Source: Qipengyuania polymorpha (GTDB taxonomy: Bacteria; Pseudomonadota; Alphaproteobacteria; Sphingomonadales; Sphingomonadaceae). From it: a stretch of DNA of 64,000 nucleotides. Position 1 is the first letter of the stretch. Each line of letters begins with the position of its first letter. The translations under genes and the position numbers were made by a program. Positions 26,561 through 35,529 of this stretch are shown here, piece after piece. The notes beneath the pieces are model-generated. The model was given only the letters and a program-made list of their open reading frames with translations, did no database searches and had not been told where the DNA came from. Location of the stretch: contig NZ_JAIGNK010000003.1 of the NCBI RefSeq assembly GCF_019711435.1, positions 310,001 to 374,000 on the forward strand, given 5' to 3'.

Positions 26561-28450
26561 ATGATTGCCGCCTGGCATGGCAGGGCGCGAGGCGTCTGCC
26601 CTCCTGTCGACGCGATGCTGCGCAGCCTGGCGCTTTACGGAGAGCGGCGCGCCACGCCCATCGAAGCAGGGCCTTTCGCTGCGATGGCTTCGGACCGCGA
26701 TTACCTGGCCTCGGTGGGAGACATCCATGTCGCGCTGACGGGCTGGCTCGACAATGCAGCAGGGCTTGCGCGAAAGCTCGGGTTGGCGTCGGACGACCCG
26801 GCCCGCATCTATGCCGCCTCCCTCGAGCGCTGGGGCGAGGATGCCGACCGTCACATGGTCGGCAGTTACGCCGCCATTGCACAGCTTGCGGACGGGACTC
26901 TCCACCTTGCCCGGTCACCATGGGATGCGCCGCCGCTCTATTACCACAGCGACGCCCGACGGACCGTCGCCTCACCACTGCTGCGCGTGCTCTTCGCGGC
27001 CGGCGCCCCGCGCGAGCCCGACTGGGAGAGGGTGGTCGACGAACTTGCCTATGACTGGCGCTCGGGCGACGAGCGGGCGTGGCATGAGGACATCTGGATG
27101 GTCCCGCTTGGGGCCGCCGTACGCATCGACGGCGGAGAGCGCCGCGTCCTGCGCTGGTACGAACCACCGCCTCCGATGCCGGCCGAAGAGTATGACGAGC
27201 AAGCCGCGGTAAGCCGCGCGCTGGAGTTGCTCGACGAGGCCGCAGTGGCGGCACTGCGCTGGGCAGACAAACCCGCCCTCGCCATGTCGGGCGGGCTCGA
27301 TTCGACGCTGGTCGCCGATGCGCTGCTCGGCGCTTTGCCCGAGCCCCAGCGCCTGCAGGCCATAACCTTTGTCCCCGACCATCGCTGGCAGGGGAAGGAA
27401 GAGCCCGGCACCATGGGCGACGAGCGGCGGTTCGCGAAGCTCATGGCCAAGGCCAATCCGCGCCTCGACTGGCATTTGGCGAGCGCCGATGTCGGCCCAC
27501 CCGACCGCCGCGCGCGCGAGGTTTTTGCCGCGAGCGAGGTTTTTGCACCCGGGCTCGCCAATGTCGGCATGTACCACAACGTCTACGAAGCCGCGCGCGG
27601 GCTCGGTTGCGACAGCCTGCTGACCGCCGATTTCGGCAACAGCACAATCAGCGAGTCGGGACGTTCGGCCTATGTCGAATATGCACGGTCCGGCGAATGG
27701 AGGCAGCTGGTCCGCCTGCTGCGAAACCGCCCCGGCGATGCTCGTCCTCTGTGGCGTAAGCTGCTGGCCAATACCGTCCTGCCGCAACTCCCGCGCGCGT
27801 TGCGCTCGCTTGCCCGCAGGCTGGTCCATCCCGAACGCGCCGACATGACCGCGCTGATCACCGCGCTTTCGCCTGCGGCACGGCGCGAGCAGGCCGAACG
27901 GGCCGCGGCGCGCGGGACTGCCTCGGCCTGGGCCGACCTCACCCACGACCGCTCCCGCGCAGATACGGTGCAGCGCGAGTGGCGCGATGCCGACGGTCCG
28001 GGCCGCGATGTCGACCTCGCCTTCGAGCAGCTTTACGGCATCCGCAAGCGCGACGTCCTCATGTACCGCCCGCTGGTCGAGTTCTGCATGAGCCTGCCGA
28101 CCCGCGCCTTCGCATGGGACGGTGAGGAGCGACGGTTTGCGCGCCTGATGGGGCGTGGCCGCGTGCCCGAGGCCATTCGCACCAACCGGCTGCACGGCCA
28201 GCACAATGTCGACTGGCACGCACGCATGACGCCCGAGCGCGAGGCCATGCGCGAAGTGCTGGAGACCGCGCGCGGCCACCCGTTCCTCGGCCAAGCGCTC
28301 GATATCGACCGCTTGCAGGCGCTCATCGACGACTGGCCCGAAGAACCCGATTTCAGCTGGGAACAGGACTGGGCACGCCGTCTTGCCCTGCCCCGCGCCA
28401 TCCTTGCGGCACGCTTCGTCGGCCATGTCGAGCAGCGCAACGACCTCTAG
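26561..28450 (+). CDS. Asparagine-synthetase-like RiPP cyclase (lasso C protein type)
   Basis: A 629-aa protein with an N-terminal glutaminase-like domain (about 1-200) and a C-terminal synthetase domain. The P-loop SGGLDST (about residues 243-249) should adenylate a carboxylate. The N-terminus MIAAWHG lacks the Cys2 nucleophile of true glutamine-dependent asparagine synthetases, so the domain cannot release ammonia from glutamine; this is usual for lasso cyclases, which join an N-terminal amine to an Asp/Glu side chain. Ribosome site AGGAAG. It sits 22 bases after the precursor-type ORF and before an ABC exporter. True asparagine synthetase is less likely in this context. Confidence 0.82.
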   Translation: MIAAWHGRARGVCPPVDAMLRSLALYGERRATPIEAGPFAAMASDRDYLASVGDIHVALTGWLDNAAGLARKLGLASDDPARIYAASLERWGEDADRHMVGSYAAIAQLADGTLHLARSPWDAPPLYYHSDARRTVASPLLRVLFAAGAPREPDWERVVDELAYDWRSGDERAWHEDIWMVPLGAAVRIDGGERRVLRWYEPPPPMPAEEYDEQAAVSRALELLDEAAVAALRWADKPALAMSGGLDSTLVADALLGALPEPQRLQAITFVPDHRWQGKEEPGTMGDERRFAKLMAKANPRLDWHLASADVGPPDRRAREVFAASEVFAPGLANVGMYHNVYEAARGLGCDSLLTADFGNSTISESGRSAYVEYARSGEWRQLVRLLRNRPGDARPLWRKLLANTVLPQLPRALRSLARRLVHPERADMTALITALSPAARREQAERAAARGTASAWADLTHDRSRADTVQREWRDADGPGRDVDLAFEQLYGIRKRDVLMYRPLVEFCMSLPTRAFAWDGEERRFARLMGRGRVPEAIRTNRLHGQHNVDWHARMTPEREAMREVLETARGHPFLGQALDIDRLQALIDDWPEEPDFSWEQDWARRLALPRAILAARFVGHVEQRNDL

Positions 28451-28488
28451 GGCTATGCTGTCCGTGCATCCTGCGCCATAGCAGCAGG

Positions 28489-30150
28489 ATGAGGCTTCCG
28501 CTTGGCGATATCGTAAGCATCGGAACGCGGGCGCGGTTCGTCCGGCTGGCGCTGCTCTCGCTCGTCGCTGCGGCAAGCGAGGGAGTTGGCTTCGTCCTGC
28601 TGGTTCCCTTCCTGGCGCAGGCCGGTGGGACGGGAAACGCCCTGCCCTTTGGCCTCACCCTGCCGCAATTGCCACTGGGCGCGCTGCTCATCCTGTTCGT
28701 CGGCCTCGTCATGCTGCGCTCGGTGGCCGAAGTGGCCCGCCGCCTCGCCGCGCAGGACTTGCAGGTCGCGGTGGTCGACGGCCTTCGGATGCAGGCTGTC
28801 GACGGATTGCTGCACGCGCGCTGGCGCTGGCTGTCGGGCATGCGCCAGGGGGAAAGCGAAGCGCTGCTGATCACCAATATCGACCGTGCGGGCTATGGCG
28901 TCGAACTGGTCGCGCGGCTCGTGCGGCTGAGCCTCGGATTGCTCGCGCTCGGGCTGGCGGCACTGGCGATTTCCCCTGCCGCAGCGCTCACGGGCGCGGC
29001 AGCAGGCGCGCTGGTCCTGCTCTTTTTCACCCCCCTGAGGAGGCGCGCGCGCAAGCTCGGCGAGGCGCTGTCGCGCAGGCACGAGAGGCTCCACGCGCAG
29101 CTGGGCGAAACGCTCGGGGCCCTGCGCGTGATCAAGAGTTACGGACGCGAGGACCGGACCGCGGACGAAGTCGAGCGCGAGCTGGCCAGCCTGCGCAGGA
29201 CCGAGCGTGCCTATGTCCGCGACAGCGCGCTGGGCCTCGCCGTCCTGCACATGGGCGGCGCGATGGTCGCGGCGGGCTTTGCGTGGCTAGCGCTCGGCGG
29301 CCTCGCCATGCCGTTACCGATCCTCCTGCCGCTCGCCGCCATCTTCGTGCGCGCGCTGCCGCTGCTGTCCGAAATCCAGGCAAGCTGGCAGGGCTGGAGC
29401 CACGAGTTACCGGCGCTGGAAGAGGCGCTCGCCACGATCCGCAGCGCGAACGAGCACCGCGAGGATGAGGCGCGAGGGCCTGCCGTGTCACTGTCGCGCG
29501 CAATCAGGCTTGACGGCGTTTCGCTGCGCCACCGGGGGGAGCGTCCCGCGCTCGGACCGCTCGACCTCACCATCGAGGCGCGGCAACTGACCGTGTTCAC
29601 GGGGCCCTCTGGTGCCGGCAAGAGCACGCTGGCCGACATCGCAGCCGGGCTGATCGCGCCCGATGAGGGCAGCCTCAACGTCGACGATATCGAAATCACG
29701 CACGCAAATCGCCGCGCCTGGCGCGCGCGGGTGGCCTATGTCCAGCAGGAGCCGGTGCTGTTTTCTGGCAGCGTGCGCGACAATTTGCTGTGGGCCGCTC
29801 GCGATGCGAGCGAAGACCAGATGCGGCGCGCGCTGGACGAGGCCTCGGCCAATTTCGTCCATTCGCTTCCCGAAGGCATCGATTGCGACCTCGGCGAGGG
29901 TGGCCGCGCGCTTTCGGGTGGCGAGCGCCAGCGCATCGCCCTCGCCCGCGCGCTGATGCTCGACCCCGACCTCATCATCCTCGACGAAGCGACCAGCGCG
30001 ATCGACGCTGCCAGCGAGCAGGCCATCGCCGCCGCGCTCCACACCATGACCGAGACGCGCACGGTGATCGCGATCGCGCACAGGGGTCTGCTCCCCGACA
30101 TCGCCGACCGCGTCATCCGCCTCGACAAGGGCCGGCTCGCGGGCGACTGA
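28489..30150 (+). CDS. ABC transporter, fused permease-ATPase (RiPP exporter type)
   Basis: A 553-aa half-transporter: six spans in the first 300 residues, then an ATPase with Walker A GPSGAGKST (near residue 371), signature LSGGERQR, Walker B LIILDEATSAID and switch His in AIAHRG. This is the MsbA/McjD layout of peptide and lipid exporters. No N-terminal C39 peptidase domain is present, so it does not remove a leader. The ATG at 28489 has only a weak ribosome site. Last gene of the RiPP-like operon, 38 bases after the cyclase gene; likely exports the product or gives self-immunity. Confidence 0.88.
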   Translation: MRLPLGDIVSIGTRARFVRLALLSLVAAASEGVGFVLLVPFLAQAGGTGNALPFGLTLPQLPLGALLILFVGLVMLRSVAEVARRLAAQDLQVAVVDGLRMQAVDGLLHARWRWLSGMRQGESEALLITNIDRAGYGVELVARLVRLSLGLLALGLAALAISPAAALTGAAAGALVLLFFTPLRRRARKLGEALSRRHERLHAQLGETLGALRVIKSYGREDRTADEVERELASLRRTERAYVRDSALGLAVLHMGGAMVAAGFAWLALGGLAMPLPILLPLAAIFVRALPLLSEIQASWQGWSHELPALEEALATIRSANEHREDEARGPAVSLSRAIRLDGVSLRHRGERPALGPLDLTIEARQLTVFTGPSGAGKSTLADIAAGLIAPDEGSLNVDDIEITHANRRAWRARVAYVQQEPVLFSGSVRDNLLWAARDASEDQMRRALDEASANFVHSLPEGIDCDLGEGGRALSGGERQRIALARALMLDPDLIILDEATSAIDAASEQAIAAALHTMTETRTVIAIAHRGLLPDIADRVIRLDKGRLAGD

Positions 30151-30272
30151 ACGTGGAATTCAGGCGCAATTCACTGAGGCTGCGGCATATGGGAGCCAAG
30201 AAAAGGCAGGATTTGCCGCACTCGGCGCGCCTTGATTTGCGCGCCCGAACACGATTTGACGGGGCCATTCAT

Positions 30273-30770
30273 ATGACCAGCAAACTCGCAGCCATCACCG
30301 GAACCGCCGCGCTCGCCCTCACGGGTCTTGCAATGAGCGCGCCCGCAGAGGCGCAATATCGCGAGAAGATCGCGCACGATCCAGGCAAGTGTTCGGCAGG
30401 CAAGGGACCTGCCGTCATGGTTTCCATCACCGATGTGAAGGAAAGCAAGGGCACCATCCGCATCCAGTCCTATCGCGCGACGAAGCAGGACTGGCTCGAG
30501 AAGGGCCGCTGGATCTACCGCATGGAAGCGCCCGCCAAGGCTGGCACCATGCGCTTTTGCATGCCGCTTCCCGCACCGGGCCATTACGGCATCGCGGTGC
30601 GCCACGATCTCGATGGCGACGGCAAGACCGATATCTTCGGTGATGGCGGCGCGATGTCGAACGACCCGAGCATCAACATCTTCAACCTCGGCAAGCCGAG
30701 CTATAAGAAGGTGGGCTTCGATGTCGGCAGCGGGGTGGAGAACATCTCCATCCGCATGCGCTACCGCTGA
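30273..30770 (+). CDS. Exported DUF2141 protein
   Basis: A 165-aa secreted protein: signal peptide (GTAALALTGLAMSAPAEAQ) and one DUF2141-type beta-sandwich, with GTIRIQSYRA, then MPLPAPGHYGIAVRHDLDGDGKTD and the closing strand ISIRMRYR. The HDxDGDGKTD loop resembles a calcium-binding loop. A paralogue of the same type is at 34973. Function unknown. It converges on the next gene, three bases apart. Confidence 0.78.
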   Translation: MTSKLAAITGTAALALTGLAMSAPAEAQYREKIAHDPGKCSAGKGPAVMVSITDVKESKGTIRIQSYRATKQDWLEKGRWIYRMEAPAKAGTMRFCMPLPAPGHYGIAVRHDLDGDGKTDIFGDGGAMSNDPSINIFNLGKPSYKKVGFDVGSGVENISIRMRYR

Positions 30771-30773
30771 TCG

Positions 30774-31670
30774 CTAGCGGCGACGGCGTTTCTCGCGCCA
30801 CAATTCCACCGCGGCACCGGGCATGGCGAGGAGCGGGTGCTTCTCGCGAAACGGCGTAACTTCCAGCGCAATGCCGGTGTGCCGCTCCAGCTTCCACGCG
30901 CCGTAGCGCGCGGCGCCCTCGAAGGTGGTGGTCGCCTTGGCGAGCCGCAGGATGTTGAGCGGTTTTCCGAGCCGCTCGCGCCGCTTCCACTGCGCCAGAA
31001 CCTTATCGCGCTGTTCGGCTGAAATACGCGGGACGAGTTGCCCTTCCTCGCGATGGTAGGTGATGCCCGCCGCTTCCCAAGCCTGCGCCAGCAAGCCTTC
31101 GAAATGCTCGGCATTGACCGAGAGGATGGAATCCTCGCGCCCCGGTTTCTCGACCCGGAATTCGGCGCGATAAGTTGCCTGGAAGAGCGCGCGCCAGAAG
31201 TCTTCGGGCGCGCCCTTGCGCGGGCCAAGCACGGCCGCGAAGCGCGAAGCGGTGCAGGCCGCATCCCCGATCGCTTTCGCAACCGCGCTACGCGCATCCT
31301 CATCGCTCGCCCAGATGAGCGCGCTCGGCTGCACGAAACGCGTCCAGATGGTGGTGTCGCGGCTATCCCCGCGCGCAGCCTCGGCGAATTTTGCAAGGCT
31401 CATAGTGGCGATCTTTGCGCGCAGCACCTCGCCTTCATGCTCCCACTCGCGATAGCTGACCTTGGGCCAGATACGCTCGGCCTGGGGGCCTGGCAGCAGG
31501 ACATAGAAATCGAGCACGCCTTCGAGCGAGCCTGTGCGCAGGTTCGAGCCGTAGAAGAGCACCGCGCTGGCACCCGCTTCCTCGCCCAACATGCGGGCAT
31601 AGGCTGCGACCTCGCCACGCGGTTCACGCGAAAGCGATGCGGCAATCCTGTCCTGGAGGTTTGCGCTCAC
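30774..31670 (-). CDS. Nucleotidyltransferase-like protein of unknown function
   Basis: A 298-aa soluble protein. Residues 35-60 contain LFYGSNLRTGSLEGVLDFYVLL, which resembles the GS-x(8-12)-DxD core of nucleotidyltransferases, but the second acidic residue is Tyr (DFY), so activity is doubtful. The remainder is helical with a basic C-terminus (WREKRRRR). The start is GTG, overlapping the stop of the upstream lipid kinase (GTGA), which suggests a shared lipid-related role. I do not know a characterised family member. Confidence 0.65.
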   Translation of the reverse strand: MSANLQDRIAASLSREPRGEVAAYARMLGEEAGASAVLFYGSNLRTGSLEGVLDFYVLLPGPQAERIWPKVSYREWEHEGEVLRAKIATMSLAKFAEAARGDSRDTTIWTRFVQPSALIWASDEDARSAVAKAIGDAACTASRFAAVLGPRKGAPEDFWRALFQATYRAEFRVEKPGREDSILSVNAEHFEGLLAQAWEAAGITYHREEGQLVPRISAEQRDKVLAQWKRRERLGKPLNILRLAKATTTFEGAARYGAWKLERHTGIALEVTPFREKHPLLAMPGAAVELWREKRRRR

Positions 31671-32704
31671 CCGGCGACGAAGGTCAGTTCGGGCCCCAGC
31701 TCGACCGTGTAGCTGCCGCCCTCGAAATGCTCGCCATCGAGAATGAACGGCGAATCGAGCGTGATCGCGAAACCTTCGGCAGAAAGGTGATGCAGGCCGG
31801 CGCGCGAAAGCCAGCGCGGATGCCAGCCGGCAAGGATTGCCGGAACGGAGAACATCACGCGGCGGCGCGGATGGTCGAGCACGAGCAGGCGGATATCCTC
31901 CTGCCCCTTGCCGAACAGCTTGATGTCGAGCGGCATCGTCTGGAGCGTCGAGGCCAGCATGACGTTGCGCCTCGCAGGGTCGCCATGGCGCGAATGCGGC
32001 ATGGCCTCGCCAGAAGGAAGGTAGCTAAGCTCCATCTCCGCGCCGCGGCGCCAGCGGTTGGCATCGCTGCCGAACAAGGCCTGCAGCACGCCCCAGGCGC
32101 TCGCCACGCCGACGGCAATCGAGTTGAAGAAGCCGATGCGGTGCGCATCCTGCCCGGCATCGACGCCTAGCGTGAAGGAGCCTGCTCCGAAGATGAAACC
32201 GAGCATGGCAGGATTGCTCGTGCCCGCAGCCCGCACCGCGAGCGGACGGCGCTTGACCGTGCGCCCCTTGCTGTAGGCGTCGATGGCCTGCGCCAGCGTC
32301 CAGTCGGAAGGCGAGCCGAGATCGACATTCAGCGCATTGGTCTTGCCCTTGGGCAGGACTGCGATCTTCGGCCAGTTCTCGCCAAATATGGGCTGACCCA
32401 TGGTCAGTACGTCGCGCACCGTGCCGTCGCCGCCGCTGATGACGAGCAGGTCGATGCCCTTCTCGGCCATGCGCGCGAGTTCATGCGCAATGCCCAGCCG
32501 TGTGTCGGGGCAGGCGATGGTGACGTTGCTGCGGTCTTCGCATTCGCGCGTCTCGACGGCATTTTGGTGGCTGCGGCGGTTGAGGATGACGCCCACGCGA
32601 ACAGCCTGTCCGCGGCTACCCGAAGGCTGTACCTCCAGCGGCGCATGCGCATAATCGTCCGCGAGGCGGTCGAACTGCTCGAAGTTGTAGATCGTTCGTT
32701 CCAT
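31667..32704 (-). CDS. Diacylglycerol kinase-family lipid kinase
   Basis: A 345-aa protein of the DAGK catalytic superfamily (YegS/DgkB/sphingosine-kinase-like). The nucleotide loop is LLVISGGDGTVRDVL, and PKGKTNALNVDLG and GFIFGAGSFTLGVDAG follow as in lipid kinases; substrate could be diacylglycerol, ceramide or another lipid alcohol. Sphingomonads contain sphingolipids, so a sphingoid substrate is conceivable. ATG 32704 has GGGATAA upstream; the longer frame to 32764 runs into poor sequence. GTGA-coupled to the nucleotidyltransferase-like gene. Confidence 0.85.
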   Translation of the reverse strand: MERTIYNFEQFDRLADDYAHAPLEVQPSGSRGQAVRVGVILNRRSHQNAVETRECEDRSNVTIACPDTRLGIAHELARMAEKGIDLLVISGGDGTVRDVLTMGQPIFGENWPKIAVLPKGKTNALNVDLGSPSDWTLAQAIDAYSKGRTVKRRPLAVRAAGTSNPAMLGFIFGAGSFTLGVDAGQDAHRIGFFNSIAVGVASAWGVLQALFGSDANRWRRGAEMELSYLPSGEAMPHSRHGDPARRNVMLASTLQTMPLDIKLFGKGQEDIRLLVLDHPRRRVMFSVPAILAGWHPRWLSRAGLHHLSAEGFAITLDSPFILDGEHFEGGSYTVELGPELTFVAG

Positions 32705-33073
32705 GATCCCGTTATCCCTGCCCCAAGGGGGCGGGCCAGCCCACCTGTTTCTCCGAAGAGTCACATTCTGTCATCGTTATGTAACGCATCCGGCTGGAAT
32801 TGCCAGTTCTGCGCGAGAGAGTTTTGTTGCACTGCAGCAACAGTGGGTTTGTCTTAGGGGGTAGCGGGCTAACGTGGGCTGAATGGGCGTGAAGTGAATT
32901 TGAATGCGTTGGGCGCGCTCAAGCAGCGGAGCGGTAGCGCGAAAATGGAACAATCCCGACAGGATTGGGCCGGCGCCTTGCGCCGCCCCGTCTTCGCTTC
33001 GCTATGACTCCGAACTAGGTTCGTCTCGTCATGATGCGCCAAGGGCAGGGCCCGCTTTCGCGAACCCTGCCCT
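32705..33073. other. 369-base intergenic region before the lipid kinase
   Basis: No credible gene. It holds a perfect palindrome TGTTGC-ACTGCA-GCAACA at 32825-32842 (possible operator for the minus-strand lipid kinase 120 bases away), the second copy of the 20-base repeat at 32918-32937, and one arm of a 15-bp inverted repeat at 33036-33050 whose other arm includes the tRNA-Arg 3' end. Confidence 0.5.
32918..32937. repeat. 20-base dispersed repeat, copy 2
   Basis: CTCAAGCAGCGGAGCGGTAG, one mismatch from the copy at 16888-16907. Intergenic. Function unknown. Confidence 0.4.

Positions 33074-33079
<6 letters not shown>
33036..33079 (-). terminator. Palindrome spanning the tRNA-Arg 3' end
   Basis: Perfect 15-bp inverted repeat GCGCCAAGGGCAGGG (33036-33050) and CCCTGCCCTTGGCGC (33065-33079), 14-base loop. 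The right arm contains the last bases and CCA of tRNA-Arg. No T-run follows on the minus strand, so it may act in 3' processing or factor-assisted termination rather than as a simple intrinsic terminator. Confidence 0.45.
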
Positions 33080-33150
<71 letters not shown>

Positions 33151-33259
33151 TTGTCTAGGCGGGGGCGCTTAGCAAGGCTGGCGAGGTCGGGCTAGAAAAA
33201 TCGCTTAAGTGAATCGCGCGTTAGGAATTTGGCAAGCGGGGCGGCGTAGCTTGCCCTTC

Positions 33260-33658
33260 ATGAGCGCAATGTCCCACGAATTCGATCTGTCGCTTGCGAC
33301 GATGCTGCCGCCCGCAGGCGAGCAGGATCTGCGCATCAATGAGCCAGCCGCACTCTCGGTCCAGTGGGACGCAGTTCATGAGGCGGCCGCTGCCGTGGGC
33401 ATCCTTGCACAGCTTGGTGAAGAGCCGGTCGATGCGGAAATCCGCGGGCTTCCCGAACGCGCTGTCGCCATCGGCGGGGCCAAGCTGGGAATGGTCGTGC
33501 GCGGGGTCGACGACCTTGCCGCCGTGATGCAGCCGGGCCTTCGCGCGCTGCTTTCGCTTACCGCGCAGGGGCAGGACACGACCAGCGCGGCGCTGACATT
33601 GTGGCGCGAGTTCCACAATGCGCGCGAGGCCATCCTCGCGCTTGCTCCGGCAGAATAA
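33260..33658 (+). CDS. Hypothetical protein, small soluble
   Basis: A 132-aa protein with no motif I recognise. The middle is an alpha/beta mix (LSVQWDAVHEAAAAVGILAQLGEE) followed by MVVRGVDDLAAVMQPGLRAL. No signal peptide or membrane span is evident. The start is uncertain: ATG 33260 or 33269, neither with a clear ribosome site. It is 51 bases upstream of mmcB on the same strand, so the two may be one transcript. Codon use resembles its neighbours. Confidence 0.55.
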   Translation: MSAMSHEFDLSLATMLPPAGEQDLRINEPAALSVQWDAVHEAAAAVGILAQLGEEPVDAEIRGLPERAVAIGGAKLGMVVRGVDDLAAVMQPGLRALLSLTAQGQDTTSAALTLWREFHNAREAILALAPAE

Positions 33659-33709
33659 TCTCACCGCTCGCGGCTTGACCGCGTTCCCATTCTGTTCCAG
33701 TTAATCGCC

Positions 33710-34195
33710 ATGAGCGATTCCCCTGTACTCGACACCCTGCCTGACGCCGGCAGCGTCTGCCGCGGCATCCAGCGGCTGTTTGCGCGCAACGACGTGTGGC
33801 TGCTGCCCGAAATGCCTTTGCGCAATGGCCGCCGCGCCGATCTGATGGGGCTAGACCCCAAGGGGCGCATCATCATTGTCGAGGTGAAGGTGCAGCGCGG
33901 AGATTTGCTCGGCGACGGCAAGTGGCCCGACTATCTCGATTTCTGCGACCGCTTCTACTGGGGCCTGCCGCCGCATCTCGACCGCGCCGTGCTCGACGGC
34001 GAGGACTACCGCCCCGATTGCTGCGGCATCGTGGTGGCCGATGGTTACGATGGCGAAATCGTACGGCCCGCCCCGCTGCAGCCTCTCGCTGCCGCGCGCC
34101 GCAAGACCGAGGTCGAGCGGATTGCCCGCGCCTCGCTGCGCCGTGCCGCGGTCGGGGCGGACCCGCACTGCGCGCCCTGGGGCAATAGCGAGTGA
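33710..34195 (+). CDS. mmcB: MmcB family DNA repair protein
   Basis: A 161-aa protein of the MmcB/DUF1052 family, named from a Caulobacter DNA-damage gene. The sequence contains a PD-(D/E)xK-like nuclease core: RRADLMGL, then IIIVEVKVQRGDLLGDGKWPD with E and K in position. It should act on damaged DNA in the cytoplasm. ATG 33710 is 9 residues before the conserved VCRGIQRLFAR helix. No LexA-type box was seen upstream by eye. Confidence 0.88.
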   Translation: MSDSPVLDTLPDAGSVCRGIQRLFARNDVWLLPEMPLRNGRRADLMGLDPKGRIIIVEVKVQRGDLLGDGKWPDYLDFCDRFYWGLPPHLDRAVLDGEDYRPDCCGIVVADGYDGEIVRPAPLQPLAAARRKTEVERIARASLRRAAVGADPHCAPWGNSE

Positions 34196-34259
34196 CCGGG
34201 AACAGCGAATAGAAGCGCCTGTTATCGCGCCCCGGTTTGCGGCATAGGGTGCGCTGCTT

Positions 34260-34976
34260 ATGTGGACCGCCATCATCCTCTCCGCGCTTGCCATGACCGC
34301 CATCGTGGCGGTGCGCTATCTTGCCTCAAGCGGGATTTTCGCGCTGGTCACCAACCGGCGTCTGCCCGGCTATCACGCAAAACTGGGGCCGCAGATACGC
34401 CGGGAAATCGGCTGGTCGCTCGCCTCGGCGGCCATCTACGGCGTTCCGGCAGGCGTGGTCGCCTGGGGCTGGCAGGAGCATGGCTGGACGCGCATCTATA
34501 CCGAATGGGACGCGATGCCGCTGTGGTATTTGCCTCTTGCCCCGCTGCTCTATCTCTTCCTTCACGACACGTGGTTCTACTGGACGCACCGGCTGATGCA
34601 CCGACCCAAGTGGTTCCGCGCCATGCACGCCGTCCACCACGCCAGCCGCCCGCCGACCGCTTGGGCGGCGATGAGCTTCCACCCGTGGGAGGCGATTACC
34701 GGCGCGATTGTCATCCCGCTCCTGGTCTTCCTCGTCCCCATCCATGTCGCCATGCTCGGCCTGGTGCTGATGGTGATGACGGTGATGGGCGTCACCAACC
34801 ACATGGGCTGGGAGATGTTTCCGCGCGCGCTGGTTCACTCAAGGTTAGGGGGATGGCTGATAACCGCCAGCCATCACCAACGTCACCATGAAGAGTACAA
34901 ATGCAATTACGGCCTCTATTTCCGGTTCTGGGACCGGCTCTGCGGAACCGACAAGGGTTTGAGCGCAAGAATATGA
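34260..34976 (+). CDS. Sterol desaturase/fatty-acid hydroxylase family di-iron membrane enzyme
   Basis: A 238-aa membrane protein with about five spans and the eight-histidine di-iron signature: HDTWFYWTHRLMH, HAVHH and HHQRHH, plus an isolated NHMGWE. These enzymes hydroxylate or desaturate lipids, hopanoids or carotenoids using O2. Substrate not identifiable. Its TGA overlaps the start of a DUF2141 gene (ATGA), indicating co-translation. Confidence 0.88.
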   Translation: MWTAIILSALAMTAIVAVRYLASSGIFALVTNRRLPGYHAKLGPQIRREIGWSLASAAIYGVPAGVVAWGWQEHGWTRIYTEWDAMPLWYLPLAPLLYLFLHDTWFYWTHRLMHRPKWFRAMHAVHHASRPPTAWAAMSFHPWEAITGAIVIPLLVFLVPIHVAMLGLVLMVMTVMGVTNHMGWEMFPRALVHSRLGGWLITASHHQRHHEEYKCNYGLYFRFWDRLCGTDKGLSARI

Positions 34977-35419
34977 TTCGCGCCGCCCTCCTGCCGGTGG
35001 CCGCGCTGGCGCTGGGCGCGGGCGCGCCTGCTCCCGAGGCCGGTTCGACCATCACGGTGACGGTGACGAACTTGCGCAACGCCGATGGGGTCGTGCTCGC
35101 CTGCATGACCACGAGCGACAAGAGCTTCCCCAAGTGCCGGGGCGTCGAAGGCGCGAAATCGGCCAAGGTCGCCGCCCATGAAGGCACGCTTACGGTCACC
35201 TTCACCGATGTAAAGCCCGGCCGCTACGCCATTGCGCTGCTCCATGACGAGAACGCCAACGGCAAGGCCGACCGCGCGCTGGGCATGATGCCGAAGGAAG
35301 GCTTCGGCTTCTCGCGCGATGCGCCGGTGCGCATGGGTCCGCCCAGCTTCAAGGATGCCGTCTTCGACATGGCAGACGAAGACCGGGCCATGACCATCAA
35401 GATGCGCTACATGCTCTGA
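34973..35419 (+). CDS. Exported DUF2141 protein
   Basis: A 148-aa protein with signal peptide (AALLPVAALALGAGAPA) and one DUF2141 domain: ITVTVTNLRNADGVVLACM, KPGRYAIALLHDENANGKAD, GFGFSRDAP and the closing TIKMRYML. The HDENxNGKxD loop is the family hallmark. Translationally coupled to the di-iron hydroxylase, so it may serve the same lipid or envelope pathway. Paralogue at 30273. Confidence 0.88.
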   Translation: MIRAALLPVAALALGAGAPAPEAGSTITVTVTNLRNADGVVLACMTTSDKSFPKCRGVEGAKSAKVAAHEGTLTVTFTDVKPGRYAIALLHDENANGKADRALGMMPKEGFGFSRDAPVRMGPPSFKDAVFDMADEDRAMTIKMRYML

Positions 35420-35492
35420 CGCTGGCCTGCCGAAAGCTGCAGGGTTGAGGTCTCTTTAACCATTTTTTCAGCACGTCGGGCGCATAGCCCAG

Positions 35493-35516
35493 CCTTGAAG
35501 AACACTCTTTTCAAGG
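35493..35516 (+). promoter_or_regulatory. Inverted repeat before the PAS protein
   Basis: CCTTGAA-(10)-TTCAAGG is a perfect 7-bp inverted repeat centred 25 bases before the ATG at 35530. It could be an operator or an mRNA hairpin near the ribosome site. No further evidence. Confidence 0.35.
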
Positions 35517-35529
35517 GGCGATTGCTGCA

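Noticed and set aside
28489-30150. Assigning the ABC protein as a leader-cleaving peptidase-containing transporter
   Set aside because: No N-terminal C39 peptidase domain; residues before the first span are too few.
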